Shown: positions 42,746 through 51,919, counted from the stretch's first letter. The stretch is DNA of 64,000 nt from Streptomyces griseicoloratus (GCF_014534645.1 NZ_JACVQF010000199.1:124001-188000); one strand, 5' to 3'. Notes: generated by a model not told the origin, from the letters alone. A program made the numbers and translations.

Positions 42746-43410
42746 CCCACCTCCCGCTCCCACAGCGTGTGCCAGAACATCGCCTCGTAGCTCCGCAGCA
42801 GCCGCCCGTAGCGGCGCACGAGGTCCTCGCTCAGCCGCCCGGCGTCCAGAGCCGCCTGCACCGCGGCCGTCGCCGTCCGCTCCAGTGCCGGGTCGGGCTC
42901 GGCGAAGAAGTCGAAGAACGCGCAGGCCTCGTCGGTGAAGCCGTAGTGCCGGCGCAGAGCGGCCGCGATCGTCGCGCAGTAGCCGCCCCAGGCCGAGAAG
43001 TTGGCGTGCAGGGCGAGCACCACCTCGGACGGTGAGCCGTTCAGCGCGAGCCAGGCGACGTACGCCGGATAGGCCTGGCAGCCCGGCAGCGGCTCGTACG
43101 CCACCGTCCGCTGCTCGTTCACGCCGCACGCCGCGGCGAACGCCTCCAGCCGCTGTCCGGCCAGGTTCTCGCCCTCGGCGAGCGCGGTGAACCAGGCGGC
43201 GGTCTCCGGCTCTTCGGCGGCGCGGTCCGCCAGGTACAGGAACGACCGGCGGTCGGCGGCGATCACCCACCGCTGCTCCAGCGCGAGCGCCGCGAGCGTG
43301 TCCCGGCCGGCCGCGCCGCGCGCCACCAGCGGCACCAGTCGGTTGGCACCGGGATCCGGGGCGAGTTTCCCGGTGGTCGTCTCCAGCAGTTGCCTGGCCG
43401 TGCGGGCCAT
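42733..43410 (-). CDS. TenA/thiaminase-II-like helical protein
   Basis: 225 aa from ATG 43410. All-helical TenA/heme-oxygenase-like fold: LVPLVARGAAGRDTLAALAL, FLYLADRAAEEPETAAWFTA, YVAWLALNGSPSEVVLALHA and YEAMFWHTLWEREVGQ. TenA hydrolyses thiamine breakdown products; this branch lacks a clear active-site Cys motif and may be a related oxygenase or a pathway protein. Located divergently from the rppA pigment operon, with about 200 bp between. Confidence 0.75.
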   Translation of the reverse strand: MARTARQLLETTTGKLAPDPGANRLVPLVARGAAGRDTLAALALEQRWVIAADRRSFLYLADRAAEEPETAAWFTALAEGENLAGQRLEAFAAACGVNEQRTVAYEPLPGCQAYPAYVAWLALNGSPSEVVLALHANFSAWGGYCATIAAALRRHYGFTDEACAFFDFFAEPDPALERTATAAVQAALDAGRLSEDLVRRYGRLLRSYEAMFWHTLWEREVGQED

Positions 43411-43609
43411 GGAGGCCTCCTTAGTCCCGCTGTGCGGTCGTGCTCCCCTCTGCCAGAGTCCCCGAAATGGAGTAGTCCCGCGAGAGATCGCCGCCCTGAT
43501 GGGTGATTGTGGGTGGACACCCCTAGAGGTGCTCCCCTCGTCCGAGAGGCGCACCACTATCTGACCGGGGGGCGCAGGGCCTTCCGGGAGGCGAAAGCAG
43601 GCACGGTTC

Positions 43610-44680
43610 ATGGCGACTTTGTGCAGACCCTCGGTGTCCGTCCCAGAGCACGTGATCACGATGGAGGAGACGCTGGAGCTGGCGCGGGAGCGCCACGCGG
43701 GCCACCCTCAACTGTCGCTGGCCCTCCGGCTGATCGAGAACACGGGCGTGCGCACCCGGCGCATCGTCCAGCCCATCGAGGAGACCCTGAAGCACCCCGG
43801 CTTCGAGGAGCGCAACAACATCTACGAGGCCGAGGCGAAGGCCCGGGTGCCCGCGGTGATAGCGCGCGCCCTCGACGACGCGGAAGTCCTTCCCACCGAC
43901 ATCGACGTCATCATCTACGTGTCGTGCACGGGCTTCATGATGCCCTCGCTCACCGCGTGGCTGATCAACGAGATGGGCTTCAACAGCACCACGAGGCAGA
44001 TACCGATAGCCCAGCTGGGCTGCGCGGCCGGCGGCGCGGCGATCAACCGGGCCCACGACTTCTGCACGGCCTACCCCGAGGCCAACGCGCTGATCGTGGC
44101 CTGCGAGTTCTGCTCGCTGTGCTACCAGCCCACCGACCTCGGTGTCGGCTCCCTCCTCTGCAACGGACTGTTCGGCGACGGCATCGCGGCCGCGGTCGTC
44201 CGCGGCCAGGGCGGCACCGGCGTCCGGCTGGAGCGCAACGGCTCGTACCTGATCCCGAAGACGGAGGAGTGGATCATGTACGACGTGAAGGCGACCGGCT
44301 TCCACTTCCTGCTGGACAAGCGGGTGCCGGCCACCATGGAGCCGCTCGCCCCGGCACTCAAGGACCTGGCCGACACCCATGGCTGGGACGCGTCCGACCT
44401 GGACTTCTACGTGGTGCACGCGGGCGGGCCGCGGATCCTCGACGACCTGAGCACCTTCCTCCAGGTCGATCCGCACGCCTTCCGGTTCAGCCGGGCCACG
44501 CTCACCGAGTACGGCAACATCGCGAGCGCGGTCGTCCTCGACGCGCTGCGCCGGTTCTTCGACGACGGCGGCGCCACCGACCGGGCGCGCGGGCTGCTGG
44601 CCGGATTCGGGCCGGGCATCACCGCGGAGATGACCCTGGGCCGCTGGCAGACCGCGGACGACATGCAGGGGGTGGGGTGA
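43610..44680 (+). CDS. rppA: 1,3,6,8-Tetrahydroxynaphthalene synthase (type III PKS)
   Basis: 356 aa. Chalcone-synthase fold with catalytic Cys138 (AQLGCAAGGAAINRAHDFC), His in FYVVHAGGPRI and Asn in TEYGNIASAV; Cys106 in VSCTGFMMPS as in RppA. It condenses five malonyl-CoA into 1,3,6,8-tetrahydroxynaphthalene, precursor of flaviolin and melanin-like pigment. The ribosome site is weak (AGGC). The P450 gene begins one base after the stop, and a cupin follows, matching the rppA-CYP158A2-cupin operon of S. coelicolor. Confidence 0.96.
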   Translation: MATLCRPSVSVPEHVITMEETLELARERHAGHPQLSLALRLIENTGVRTRRIVQPIEETLKHPGFEERNNIYEAEAKARVPAVIARALDDAEVLPTDIDVIIYVSCTGFMMPSLTAWLINEMGFNSTTRQIPIAQLGCAAGGAAINRAHDFCTAYPEANALIVACEFCSLCYQPTDLGVGSLLCNGLFGDGIAAAVVRGQGGTGVRLERNGSYLIPKTEEWIMYDVKATGFHFLLDKRVPATMEPLAPALKDLADTHGWDASDLDFYVVHAGGPRILDDLSTFLQVDPHAFRFSRATLTEYGNIASAVVLDALRRFFDDGGATDRARGLLAGFGPGITAEMTLGRWQTADDMQGVG

Positions 44681-44681
44681 C

Positions 44682-46046
44682 GTGCTCGAGGAGACGATCG
44701 AGCAGACGGCACCGCCCGTCGAGACGATCGAGCGGACCGCACCGCCCGTCGAGACGATCGAAGGGACCGCACCGCCCGATGAGACGACCGGGCGGGGCTC
44801 ACCGCCGGTCGAGACGACCGGGCAGAGCCCGCCGCCCGTCGGGACCGGCGCGGACAGCGCGCCGCCCGTCCGGGACTGGCCCGTCGCCGACCTGGCGGGC
44901 ACGGACTTCGACCCGGTGCTGACCGAGCTGATGCGGGAGGGTCCGGTGACCCGCATCAGCCTGCCCAACGGCGAGGGCTGGGCCTGGCTCGTGACCCGCT
45001 ACGACGACGTGCGCCTGGTCACCAACGACCCCCGGTTCGCCCGCGAGCCCGTCATGGACCGGCAGGTCACCCGGCTCGCCCCGCACTTCATCCCGGAGCG
45101 CGGCGCCGTGGGCTTCCTCGACCCGCCGGACCACACCAGGCTGCGCCGCTCGGTGGCCGCCGCCTTCACCGCCCGGGGCGTGGAGCGGGTGCGTGAGCGG
45201 GCCCGCGGCATGCTGGGCGAACTCGTCGACGCCATGCTGAAGGAGGGGCCGCCCGCCGACCTGACGGAGGCGGTACTGAGCCCCTTCCCGATCGCGGTGA
45301 TCTGCGAGCTGATGGGGGTCCCGGCGGCCGACCGGCACAGCATGCACACCTGGACCCAGCTGATCCTGTCCTCCTCGCACGGCGCCGACGTCAGCGAGCG
45401 GGCCAAGCGGGAGATGAACGCGTACTTCGCGGATCTCATCGGCTCGCTGGAGGACAGCCGGGACGAGGACGTCACCTCACTGCTGGGTGCCGCCGTCGGC
45501 CGGGGAGAGGTGTCGCTGCAGGAGGCCGTGGGTCTCGCGGTGCTGCTGCAGATCGGCGGCGAGGCGGTCACCAACAACAGCGGGCAGATGTTCTACGTCC
45601 TGCTGACCCGCCCGGAACTCGCCGAACGGCTGCGCTCCGAGCCGGAGCTGCGGCCCCGGGCCATCGACGAGCTGCTGCGGTGGATTCCCCATCGCAACGC
45701 GGTCGGGCTGTCCCGGATCGCTCTGGAGGACGTGGAGCTCCACGGGGTGCGGATCCGGGCGGGCGACGCGGTCTACGTGTCGTACGTGGCCGCCAACCGC
45801 GACCCGGAGGTCTTCGCGGACCCGGACACGATCGACCTCACCCGCAGCCCCAACCCGCACGTGTCCTTCGGCTTCGGCCCGCACTACTGTCCGGGCGGCA
45901 TGCTCGCCCGGCTGGAGTCGGAGCTGCTCGTCGACGCGCTCCTGGACCGCGTGCCCGGCATGAGGCTCGCCGTACCGCCCGAGGAGGTGCCCTTCAGGAA
46001 GGGTGCGCTGATCCGCGGGCCCGAGGCCCTGCCCGTCACGTGGTGA
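44682..46046 (+). CDS. CYP158A-like cytochrome P450 (biflaviolin synthase type)
   Basis: 454 aa from GTG 44682. Heme loop FGFGPHYCPGGMLARLE, K-helix ELLRW, and I-helix LQIGGEAVTNNSGQ. The I-helix carries Ala where most P450s have the oxygen-activating Thr, a known trait of CYP158A2. CYP158A2 couples flaviolin molecules to biflaviolin/triflaviolin, and the gene follows rppA. The N terminus is about 50 residues longer than CYP158A2: six ten-residue units (ETIEQTAPPV type, residues 4-63) stand where I recall a single copy. The fold itself begins at RDWPVADLAG. Confidence 0.93.
   Translation: MLEETIEQTAPPVETIERTAPPVETIEGTAPPDETTGRGSPPVETTGQSPPPVGTGADSAPPVRDWPVADLAGTDFDPVLTELMREGPVTRISLPNGEGWAWLVTRYDDVRLVTNDPRFAREPVMDRQVTRLAPHFIPERGAVGFLDPPDHTRLRRSVAAAFTARGVERVRERARGMLGELVDAMLKEGPPADLTEAVLSPFPIAVICELMGVPAADRHSMHTWTQLILSSSHGADVSERAKREMNAYFADLIGSLEDSRDEDVTSLLGAAVGRGEVSLQEAVGLAVLLQIGGEAVTNNSGQMFYVLLTRPELAERLRSEPELRPRAIDELLRWIPHRNAVGLSRIALEDVELHGVRIRAGDAVYVSYVAANRDPEVFADPDTIDLTRSPNPHVSFGFGPHYCPGGMLARLESELLVDALLDRVPGMRLAVPPEEVPFRKGALIRGPEALPVTW
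44691..44870 (+). repeat. Six 30-bp tandem units in the P450 N terminus
   Basis: Units at 44691, 44721, 44751, 44781, 44811 and 44841, each 30 bp, beginning GAGACGATCGAG and ending ACCGCCCGTC. The first three are the most alike and later ones diverge. They encode ETIEQTAPPV, ETIERTAPPV, ETIEGTAPPD, ETTGRGSPPV, ETTGQSPPPV and GTGADSAPPV. Confidence 0.92.
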
Positions 46047-46053
46047 GCGGCCG

Positions 46054-46575
46054 ATGACGACGACGGAGGGGCTCCTGGTGCCGCCCGGTCACGGCCGGGT
46101 GGTGCAGGCGCCGGCCCAGCACGTGACCTTCAAGGTGACGGGTTCGCACTCGCGCATGGCGTCCACCTTCGAGGTGGTCGTGCCGCCGGGCTTCGACGTC
46201 GGCGCCCATGTGCACACCCGCAGCGAGGAGCTGTTCTACGTGCTCGAGGGCGAGCTGGACGTGCTCGCCTTCGAGCCGCGGGTCCGCACCCCCGACAACT
46301 GGCAGAAGTGGGAGTCGAGTTCGGGCAAGCGGGTGGTGCGCGCCACCCCGGGCACGGTCATCGTCGTACCGCCCGGCTGCCCGCACGCGTTCGCGAACCC
46401 CACGGACAGCCCCGCCAAGATGTTCTTCCAGGCGTCCCCGCCCCCGGACCACGAGCGCTACTTCGAGGAGTTGCTGGAGATTCTGGGCGAGGGGGGCCCG
46501 CCCGACCACGAGGCGATCGAGGCGCTGAGGAAGCGCTACGACATCGAGCAGCTCACCCCGTTGAAACACGGGTGA
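46054..46575 (+). CDS. Cupin protein of the THN pigment operon (MomA-like)
   Basis: 173 aa, seven bases after the P450 stop. Single cupin barrel with metal ligands in FDVGAHVHTRSEELFYVLEG (His, His, Glu) and VVPPGCPHAFANPT (His). Cupins in this position (MomA in S. antibioticus) oxidise tetrahydroxynaphthalene to flaviolin, a quinone-forming monooxygenation. The operon thus encodes synthesis (RppA), quinone formation (cupin) and coupling (P450). Followed by a bidirectional hairpin. Confidence 0.88.
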   Translation: MTTTEGLLVPPGHGRVVQAPAQHVTFKVTGSHSRMASTFEVVVPPGFDVGAHVHTRSEELFYVLEGELDVLAFEPRVRTPDNWQKWESSSGKRVVRATPGTVIVVPPGCPHAFANPTDSPAKMFFQASPPPDHERYFEELLEILGEGGPPDHEAIEALRKRYDIEQLTPLKHG

Positions 46576-46596
46576 GGGCGTCCGTCCCCGGCGCGC

Positions 46597-46620
46597 GGGG
46601 CCGCATCGAGGTGCGGCCCC
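46597..46620. terminator. Bidirectional terminator between pigment operon and acyl-CoA dehydrogenase
   Basis: GGGGCCGCA-TCGAGG-TGCGGCCCC, a 9-bp perfect stem with a six-base loop, between convergent genes. Confidence 0.8.
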
Positions 46621-46649
46621 GCCGTCGTGTGCGCGACGGGGCCGCGGCG

Positions 46650-47876
46650 CTAGCGGATCGGCATTCCCGACAGGGTGCGGGCGATCACCAGGCGCTGGAT
46701 CTCGCTGGTGCCCTCGAAGATGGTGTAGATGGCGGCGTCGCGGTGCATGCGCTCCACCGGGTACTCGCGGGTGTAGCCGTTGCCGCCGAGGATCTGGATG
46801 GCCTGGGCGGTGACCTTCTTGGCGGTCTCGCTGGCGAACAGCTTCGACATCGAGCCCTCGGCCGCGGTGAACGGCTTGCCGTTGATCGCCATCCAGGAGG
46901 CGCGCCACACCAGCAGGCGGGCGGCGTCGATCTGGGTGCGCATGTCGGCGAGCTGGAAGGCGACGCCCTGGTTGTCGATGATCGGGCGGCCGAACTGCTC
47001 GCGGGTCTTGGCGTAGTCGAGGGCGACCTCGTACGCGGCCCGGGCGGTGCCGACCGCCATGGCGCCGACGGCGGGGCGGCTGGCCTCGAACGTGGCCATC
47101 GCCGCGTTCTTCACGCGCTCGCCGCCCTTCCTGGCCCTCTCCCGGGCACGGGCCAGGCGCTCGTCCAGCTTCTCCTTGCCGCCGAGCAGGCAGGAGCCGG
47201 GCACGCGCACGTTGTCGAGGACGACCTCGGCGGTGTGCGAGGCGCGGATGCCGTGCTTCTTGAACTTCTGGCCCTGGGACAGTCCCGGCGTGTTCGGCGG
47301 GACGATGAAGGAGGCGTGGCCCTTGGAGCCCAGCTCGGGGTCGACGACGGCGACGACGACATGGACGTTGGCGATCCCGCCGTTGGTCGCCCAGGTCTTG
47401 GTGCCGTTGATCACCCACTCGTCCTTGGCCTCGTCGTACACCGCGCGGGTGCGCATGGAGGCCACGTCGGAGCCGGCGTCGGGCTCGGAGGAGCAGAAGG
47501 CGGCGACCTTGACATCGTTGGCGTCGCCGTACATCTGGGGGATCCAGGTGCCGATCTGCTCCTCGGTGCCGTTGGCGAGGACGCCGACGGCGGCGAGGCC
47601 GGTGCCGACGATCGACAGGGCGATGCCGGCGTCGCCCCAGAACAGCTCCTCCATCACCATGGGGATGCCGAGACCGGTGGAGTCGAAGTACTGCTGTGCG
47701 TAGAAGTCGAGGGAGTAGATGCCGACCTTCGCGGCCTCCTGGATGACCGGCCAGGGAGTCTCCTCACGCTCGTCCCATTCGGCGGCCGCGGGACGGATGA
47801 CGTCGGCGGCGAAACCGTGCAGCCAGTCCCGGACCTCCTTCTGTTCGTCGTTGAGCTCCATGGTGAACTCGGCCAT
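46650..47876 (-). CDS. Acyl-CoA dehydrogenase
   Basis: 408 aa. Complete flavin enzyme: [20 protein letters not shown] and [20 protein letters not shown] (FAD/substrate loops), [20 protein letters not shown], and [19 protein letters not shown] with the region that holds the catalytic Glu of this family. It oxidises acyl-CoA to enoyl-CoA, passing electrons to ETF. Divergent from a TetR regulator over 169 bp that hold overlapping inverted repeats, so it is probably repressed by that protein. Confidence 0.93.
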   Translation of the reverse strand: MAEFTMELNDEQKEVRDWLHGFAADVIRPAAAEWDEREETPWPVIQEAAKVGIYSLDFYAQQYFDSTGLGIPMVMEELFWGDAGIALSIVGTGLAAVGVLANGTEEQIGTWIPQMYGDANDVKVAAFCSSEPDAGSDVASMRTRAVYDEAKDEWVINGTKTWATNGGIANVHVVVAVVDPELGSKGHASFIVPPNTPGLSQGQKFKKHGIRASHTAEVVLDNVRVPGSCLLGGKEKLDERLARARERARKGGERVKNAAMATFEASRPAVGAMAVGTARAAYEVALDYAKTREQFGRPIIDNQGVAFQLADMRTQIDAARLLVWRASWMAINGKPFTAAEGSMSKLFASETAKKVTAQAIQILGGNGYTREYPVERMHRDAAIYTIFEGTSEIQRLVIARTLSGMPIR

Positions 47877-47901
47877 GTCCCCTCCAGCGGCGCACGTGCA
47901 T

Positions 47902-47930
47902 GTTACTTGCGGTAACCCGAGTCTGTTACC
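47902..47930. promoter_or_regulatory. Overlapping inverted repeats in the acyl-CoA dehydrogenase/TetR spacer
   Basis: GTTAC-N5-GTAAC at 47902-47916 overlaps GGTAAC-N8-GTTACC at 47911-47930. These lie 25-55 bp upstream of the dehydrogenase start and are probable binding sites of the divergent TetR regulator. Confidence 0.65.
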
Positions 47931-48045
47931 GGCGGGTAGGAAAAGTCAACTCCCGACGACCCGTCGGCATCCCGTTCGATGTCCGGGGCCCGCTCAGTGT
48001 TACTTTGCGCAGGCGTCACCGAAACAGCACGGGTGGGGAGAGCAC

Positions 48046-48702
48046 ATGGACACCACGCAGCGGACCGATCAGCAGCGGTCCGCCGACCGCCGACGGCGGG
48101 AGCTGCTGGAGGCCGCCGACCGGGTGGTGCTGCGCGACGGCCCCCAGGCCTCGATGAACGCCATCGCCGCCGAGGCGGGCATCACCAAGCCGATCCTCTA
48201 CCGGCACTTCGGCGACAAGGGCGGCCTGTACGCCGCCCTCGCCCAGCGGCACACGGACGCCCTCCTCGATTCGCTGCGCGCCGCCCTGGACGCCCCGGCG
48301 GAGCGGCGGGAGCGCGTCGAGTCCACCCTGGACACGTATCTGGCGGCCATCGAGGCCCGCCCGCAGGTGTACCGCTTCCTGATGCATCCGGCGGAAGGCA
48401 GTGCCGCGCCCGGCGACCAGGGCGAGCAGGGCTTCGACGTCGGCAAGCACTCCGCACCCCTGCTGCGCCGCATGGGCGAGGAACTGGGCAAGGTCATCGA
48501 GGAGCGCCTGGACCTCGGTCCGGGCACCCAGCAGCTGGCCCGGGTATGGGGCCACGGGATCGTCGGCATGATGCACGCCGCCGGTGACTGGTGGCTGGGC
48601 GAACGGCCGTGCAGCCGGGCGGACCTGGTGCGCAGCCTGGCCGACCTTCTGTGGGGACGGCTGGCGGCGGCCGGGGACCGGCTCGGCGGCCCCGGCTTCT
48701 GA
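48046..48702 (+). CDS. TetR-family transcriptional regulator
   Basis: 218 aa from ATG 48046, GGGGAG upstream. N-terminal helix-turn-helix RRRELLEAADRVVLRDGPQA, MNAIAAEAGITKPILYRHFG (recognition helix), then GDKGGLYAALAQRH. The C-terminal ligand domain includes RVWGHGIVGMMHAAGDWWLG. The arrangement with the divergent acyl-CoA dehydrogenase suggests a fatty-acid or acyl-CoA-responsive repressor of that gene and itself. Confidence 0.9.
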   Translation: MDTTQRTDQQRSADRRRRELLEAADRVVLRDGPQASMNAIAAEAGITKPILYRHFGDKGGLYAALAQRHTDALLDSLRAALDAPAERRERVESTLDTYLAAIEARPQVYRFLMHPAEGSAAPGDQGEQGFDVGKHSAPLLRRMGEELGKVIEERLDLGPGTQQLARVWGHGIVGMMHAAGDWWLGERPCSRADLVRSLADLLWGRLAAAGDRLGGPGF

Positions 48703-48816
48703 CGCCCCGACAACCGGCCGTCCCGGCTGCCGGTCCCGACAGCCGGGTCCCGCCCGGCGGACCGGCCCGGCCCGCAGGAAACGGGTGGCGAAGGATCGGC
48801 GCCGGAATCCGTCGGC

Positions 48817-49057
48817 GGACGACCGACACAGAAGGCCGCAACGGACAACCAGCGCAGAAGACCCGCAACGGACACCCGACACAGGCATCCAGCGGCGGAC
48901 AACCGACGCAGAGAACCGGCAGCGGACAACCGACGCAGAAAGCCGCAACGGACAACCAACGCAGAAGACCCGCAACGGACACCCGACACAGGCATCCAGC
49001 GGCGGACAACCGACGCAGGAAACGGGCGGCGGACGACCGACACAGAAAGCCGGCGGC
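48817..49057. repeat. Minisatellite: nine 26-27-bp units
   Basis: Units start at 48817, 48843, 48870, 48897, 48924, 48950, 48977, 49004 and 49031; consensus begins GGACAACCGACGCAGAAR. Units 1-4 and 5-8 correspond one to one (unit 3 equals unit 7), so a 107-bp block of four was duplicated. A tenth partial unit follows. It fills most of a 505-bp gap between the TetR and peptide-deformylase genes, in which no gene is seen. Confidence 0.92.
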
Positions 49058-49082
49058 GGACGACGGTCGCCGGTGAGTGGGG

Positions 49083-49130
49083 GTCGGCGGCGGCCACGGT
49101 GCCGACCCGCGTCGGCGGCGGCCACGGTGC
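49083..49130. repeat. 20-bp direct repeat
   Basis: GTCGGCGGCGGCCACGGTGC at 49083-49102 and again at 49111-49130. Located directly after the minisatellite, within the same gene-free gap. Confidence 0.85.
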
Positions 49131-49207
49131 GGAGCCGGTGCGGTCGGCCGTGAGGGGCCGGCCGCCGGTCGGACTCGGCCGCGGTGCGTGATCCGCCGGA
49201 CCGCGGG

Positions 49208-49747
49208 CTAACGGCTCCAGGACGCCCTGGCGGCCTGCCGCAGCACCCTGCGCCTGCGCCAGCCCGTGAGGCGGTCGGCGTACACGCGCCCCTCAAGGTG
49301 GTCGCACTCGTGCTGCAGGCACCGGGCGAAGAACCCCGTCCCATGGACGGTGACCGGCTCCCCGGTCACCGTGAAGCCCTCCACGACGGCGTGGTCGTGC
49401 CGCTCGGTCCCGGCCTCCAGTCCCGGCAGCGACAGACAGCCCTCCGGCCCGCGCACCACCACCCCGTCGGCCGTGACGAGCCGCGGGTTCACCACATGGC
49501 CGAGGTGACGCACGTCATCGTCGTCCGGGCAGTCGTACACGAAGACCCGCACCGGCTCGCCGATCTGGTTGGCGGCCAGGCCCACGCCCCGGGCGGCGTA
49601 CATGGTCGCGAACAAGTCCTCCACGAGCGCCGCGAGTTCCGGACCGAAGTCGGTGACCTCCGCGCAGGGCGCGTGCAGGACGGGGTCGCCGAGGAGAGTG
49701 AGGGGCCGTACGCGCCCGTGGGCGCCCGGGATGGAGCCTTGTCGCAT
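49208..49747 (-). CDS. def: Peptide deformylase
   Basis: 179 aa from ATG 49747. All three family motifs are present: GVGLAANQIG (motif 1), EGCLSLPG with the metal-binding Cys (motif 2), and QHECDHLEG with both metal-ligand His residues and the catalytic Glu (motif 3). It removes the formyl group from nascent proteins. Streptomycetes carry several copies; this one is probably an accessory paralogue, given its short length and isolated position. Divergent from murT with about 180 bp between. Confidence 0.95.
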   Translation of the reverse strand: MRQGSIPGAHGRVRPLTLLGDPVLHAPCAEVTDFGPELAALVEDLFATMYAARGVGLAANQIGEPVRVFVYDCPDDDDVRHLGHVVNPRLVTADGVVVRGPEGCLSLPGLEAGTERHDHAVVEGFTVTGEPVTVHGTGFFARCLQHECDHLEGRVYADRLTGWRRRRVLRQAARASWSR

Positions 49748-49926
49748 GGCGGCAAGAGTAAGGTCCCTGTGTCCCCGGCCGGTCCGCGCCCACCTCGGGG
49801 ACCGTGCGGCGGGTGGCCGCGATTCGGGAGTGCGAATGGATCTCGATAGGCTGAGGTCCACACCACGTGGCCGTCAGGCTTCACAGGCTTCAGGCGCGGC
49901 GCGTACGCAAGGAGGATCGAGAACTG

Positions 49927-51165
49927 ATGGCAGGCAACTCGGACCCGCTCACGCCGCGGGCCAAGCTGGCCGTGACCGCGGGCAAGGCGGTCGCGGCGGC
50001 ATCGCGCGCCGCAGGGCGCGGCAGCGGTTCGGTGATCGGCGGCCGGGTCGCGCTGAAACTCGACCCCGACCTGCTCGCCAGGCTCGCCCAGAACCTGGAC
50101 GTGGTCCTGGTCTCGGCGACCAACGGCAAGACCACCACCACCCGGCTCATCGCCGAGGCCCTCAGGGCGGCCGGGCCGGTCGTGTCCAACGCGCTCGGCG
50201 CCAACATGCCGGCCGGCATCACCTCCGCCCTCGCGGGCGGCTCGGACGCCCGGTACGGGGTCATCGAGGTCGACGAGAAGTACCTCGTCGGCGTCGCCCA
50301 GGCCACCGAGCCGAAGTGCATCGCGCTGCTCAACCTCTCGCGCGACCAGCTCGACCGGGCCGCCGAGACCCGCATGCTCGCCGAGAACTGGCGCGAGGGA
50401 CTGACCGGTTCGAAGGCCGTGGTCGTCGCCAACGCCGACGACCCGCTGGTGGTGTGGGCCGCGTCCTCCTCCCCCAACGTGATCTGGGTCGCCGCCGGTC
50501 AGATGTGGAAGGACGACGCCTGGTCCTGCCCCGCCTGCGGCGGTGTGATGCAGCGCCCCGGCGACGACTGGTTCTGCGGGGAGTGCGGCTTCCGCCGGCC
50601 CACGCCGAGCTGGGCCCTGTCCGGCGACCACGTCCTCGACCCGCACGGCTCCGCCTGGCCGATCCACCTCCAGCTGCCGGGCCGCGCCAACAAGGCCAAC
50701 GCCGCCTCCTCGGCCGCCGTCGCCGCCGTCTTCGGGGTGCCGCCGCAGGTCGCCCTGGAGCGCATGTACCAGGTGCAGGCGGTCGCCGGCCGCTACGACG
50801 TCGTGCAGTTCCAGGGCCGCGACCTGCGGCTGCTGCTCGCCAAGAACCCCGCAGGCTGGCTGGAGACCTTCTCCCTGATCGACCCGCCGCCGGCCCCGGT
50901 CATCCTGTCGGTGAACGCCCGCGGCGCCGACGGCACCGACACCTCCTGGCTGTGGGACGTCGACTACACCCGCCTCACCGGCCACCCGATCTGCGTCATC
51001 GGCGACCGGAAGCTGGACCTCGCGGTCCGGCTGGAGGTCGCCAACCAGCAGTTCCAGGTGTGCGAGAACCTCGACCAGGCCGTGCAGCTGTGCCCGCCGG
51101 GCCGGATCGAGGTCATCGCGAACTACACCGCCTTCCAGGACCTGCGCCGCCGGGTCGGCAACTGA
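49927..51165 (+). CDS. murT: Lipid II isoglutaminyl synthase, MurT subunit
   Basis: 412 aa. Mur-ligase ATP site VSATNGKTTTTRLIAE, NLSRDQLDR, and a four-cysteine zinc ribbon (CPACGG...CGECG, around residues 200-222) that is the hallmark of MurT, followed by the DUF1727 domain. With GatD it amidates the alpha-carboxyl of D-Glu in lipid II to D-isoglutamine. gatD starts 25 bp downstream on the same strand. Confidence 0.96.
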   Translation: MAGNSDPLTPRAKLAVTAGKAVAAASRAAGRGSGSVIGGRVALKLDPDLLARLAQNLDVVLVSATNGKTTTTRLIAEALRAAGPVVSNALGANMPAGITSALAGGSDARYGVIEVDEKYLVGVAQATEPKCIALLNLSRDQLDRAAETRMLAENWREGLTGSKAVVVANADDPLVVWAASSSPNVIWVAAGQMWKDDAWSCPACGGVMQRPGDDWFCGECGFRRPTPSWALSGDHVLDPHGSAWPIHLQLPGRANKANAASSAAVAAVFGVPPQVALERMYQVQAVAGRYDVVQFQGRDLRLLLAKNPAGWLETFSLIDPPPAPVILSVNARGADGTDTSWLWDVDYTRLTGHPICVIGDRKLDLAVRLEVANQQFQVCENLDQAVQLCPPGRIEVIANYTAFQDLRRRVGN

Positions 51166-51190
51166 CCACGAGACCAGTAGGGGACTTGAA

Positions 51191-51919
51191 GTGAGCGACA
51201 ACCAGCTGCGGATCGTCTGGATCTACCCGGACCTGCTCAGCACGTACGGCGACCAGGGCAACGCGCTCGTCGTGGAGCGGCGGGCCCGGCAGCGCGGCCT
51301 CGACGTGGCCCGGCTCGACGTGCGCAGCGACCAGCCGATCCCGACCTCCGGCGACATCTACCTCATCGGCGGCGGCGAGGACCGGCCGCAGCGGCTCGCG
51401 GCCGAGCGGCTGCGCCGCGACGGCGGTCTGCACCGGGCGGTGGAGAACGGCGCGATCGTCTTCTCCGTCTGCGCCGGGTACCAGATCCTCGGCCACGAGT
51501 TCATCAACGACCTCGGCCAGCGCGAGCCGGGCCTCGGCCTGCTCGACGTGGTCTCGGTGCGCGGCGAGGGCGCACGGTGCGTCGGCGACGTCCTCGGCGA
51601 CATCGACCCGCGCCTGGGCCTGCCCCCTCTGACCGGTTTCGAGAACCACCAGGGCGTCACCCACCTGGGCCCCACCGCCCGCCCGTTCGCCCAGGTCCGT
51701 TTCGGCAACGGCAACGGCACGGGCGACGGCACGGAGGGCGCGTACAACGACACGGTCTTCGGCACGTACATGCACGGCCCCGTGCTCGCGCGCAACCCGC
51801 TCATCGCCGACCTGCTGCTGAAGCTGGCCCTCGACGTGAACGCGCTGCCGCCGACCGACGACCGGTGGTACGAGGCGCTGCGCAACGAGCGCATCGCGGC
51901 CGCGCAGCAGCCCGCGTAG
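51191..51919 (+). CDS. gatD: Lipid II isoglutaminyl synthase, GatD glutamine amidotransferase
   Basis: 242 aa from GTG 51191. Class I glutaminase of the CobB/CobQ type: IVWIYPDLLSTYGDQGNALV, DIYLIGGGEDRPQRLA, nucleophile Cys in FSVCAGYQILGHEF, and catalytic His in FGTYMHGPVLARNP. It generates ammonia from glutamine for MurT. A short Gly/Asn/Thr insertion (NGNGTGDGTEG) sits before the His loop. Confidence 0.95.
   Translation: MSDNQLRIVWIYPDLLSTYGDQGNALVVERRARQRGLDVARLDVRSDQPIPTSGDIYLIGGGEDRPQRLAAERLRRDGGLHRAVENGAIVFSVCAGYQILGHEFINDLGQREPGLGLLDVVSVRGEGARCVGDVLGDIDPRLGLPPLTGFENHQGVTHLGPTARPFAQVRFGNGNGTGDGTEGAYNDTVFGTYMHGPVLARNPLIADLLLKLALDVNALPPTDDRWYEALRNERIAAAQQPA

Noticed and set aside
48817-49130. 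CRISPR array
   Set aside because: Repeats are contiguous with no unique spacers, and no cas genes are nearby.
48016-49344. Reverse frame giving a Cys/Val/Gly repeat protein over the minisatellite
   Set aside because: Its repetitive product arises from the DNA repeat, and its open length extends antisense into the TetR gene.
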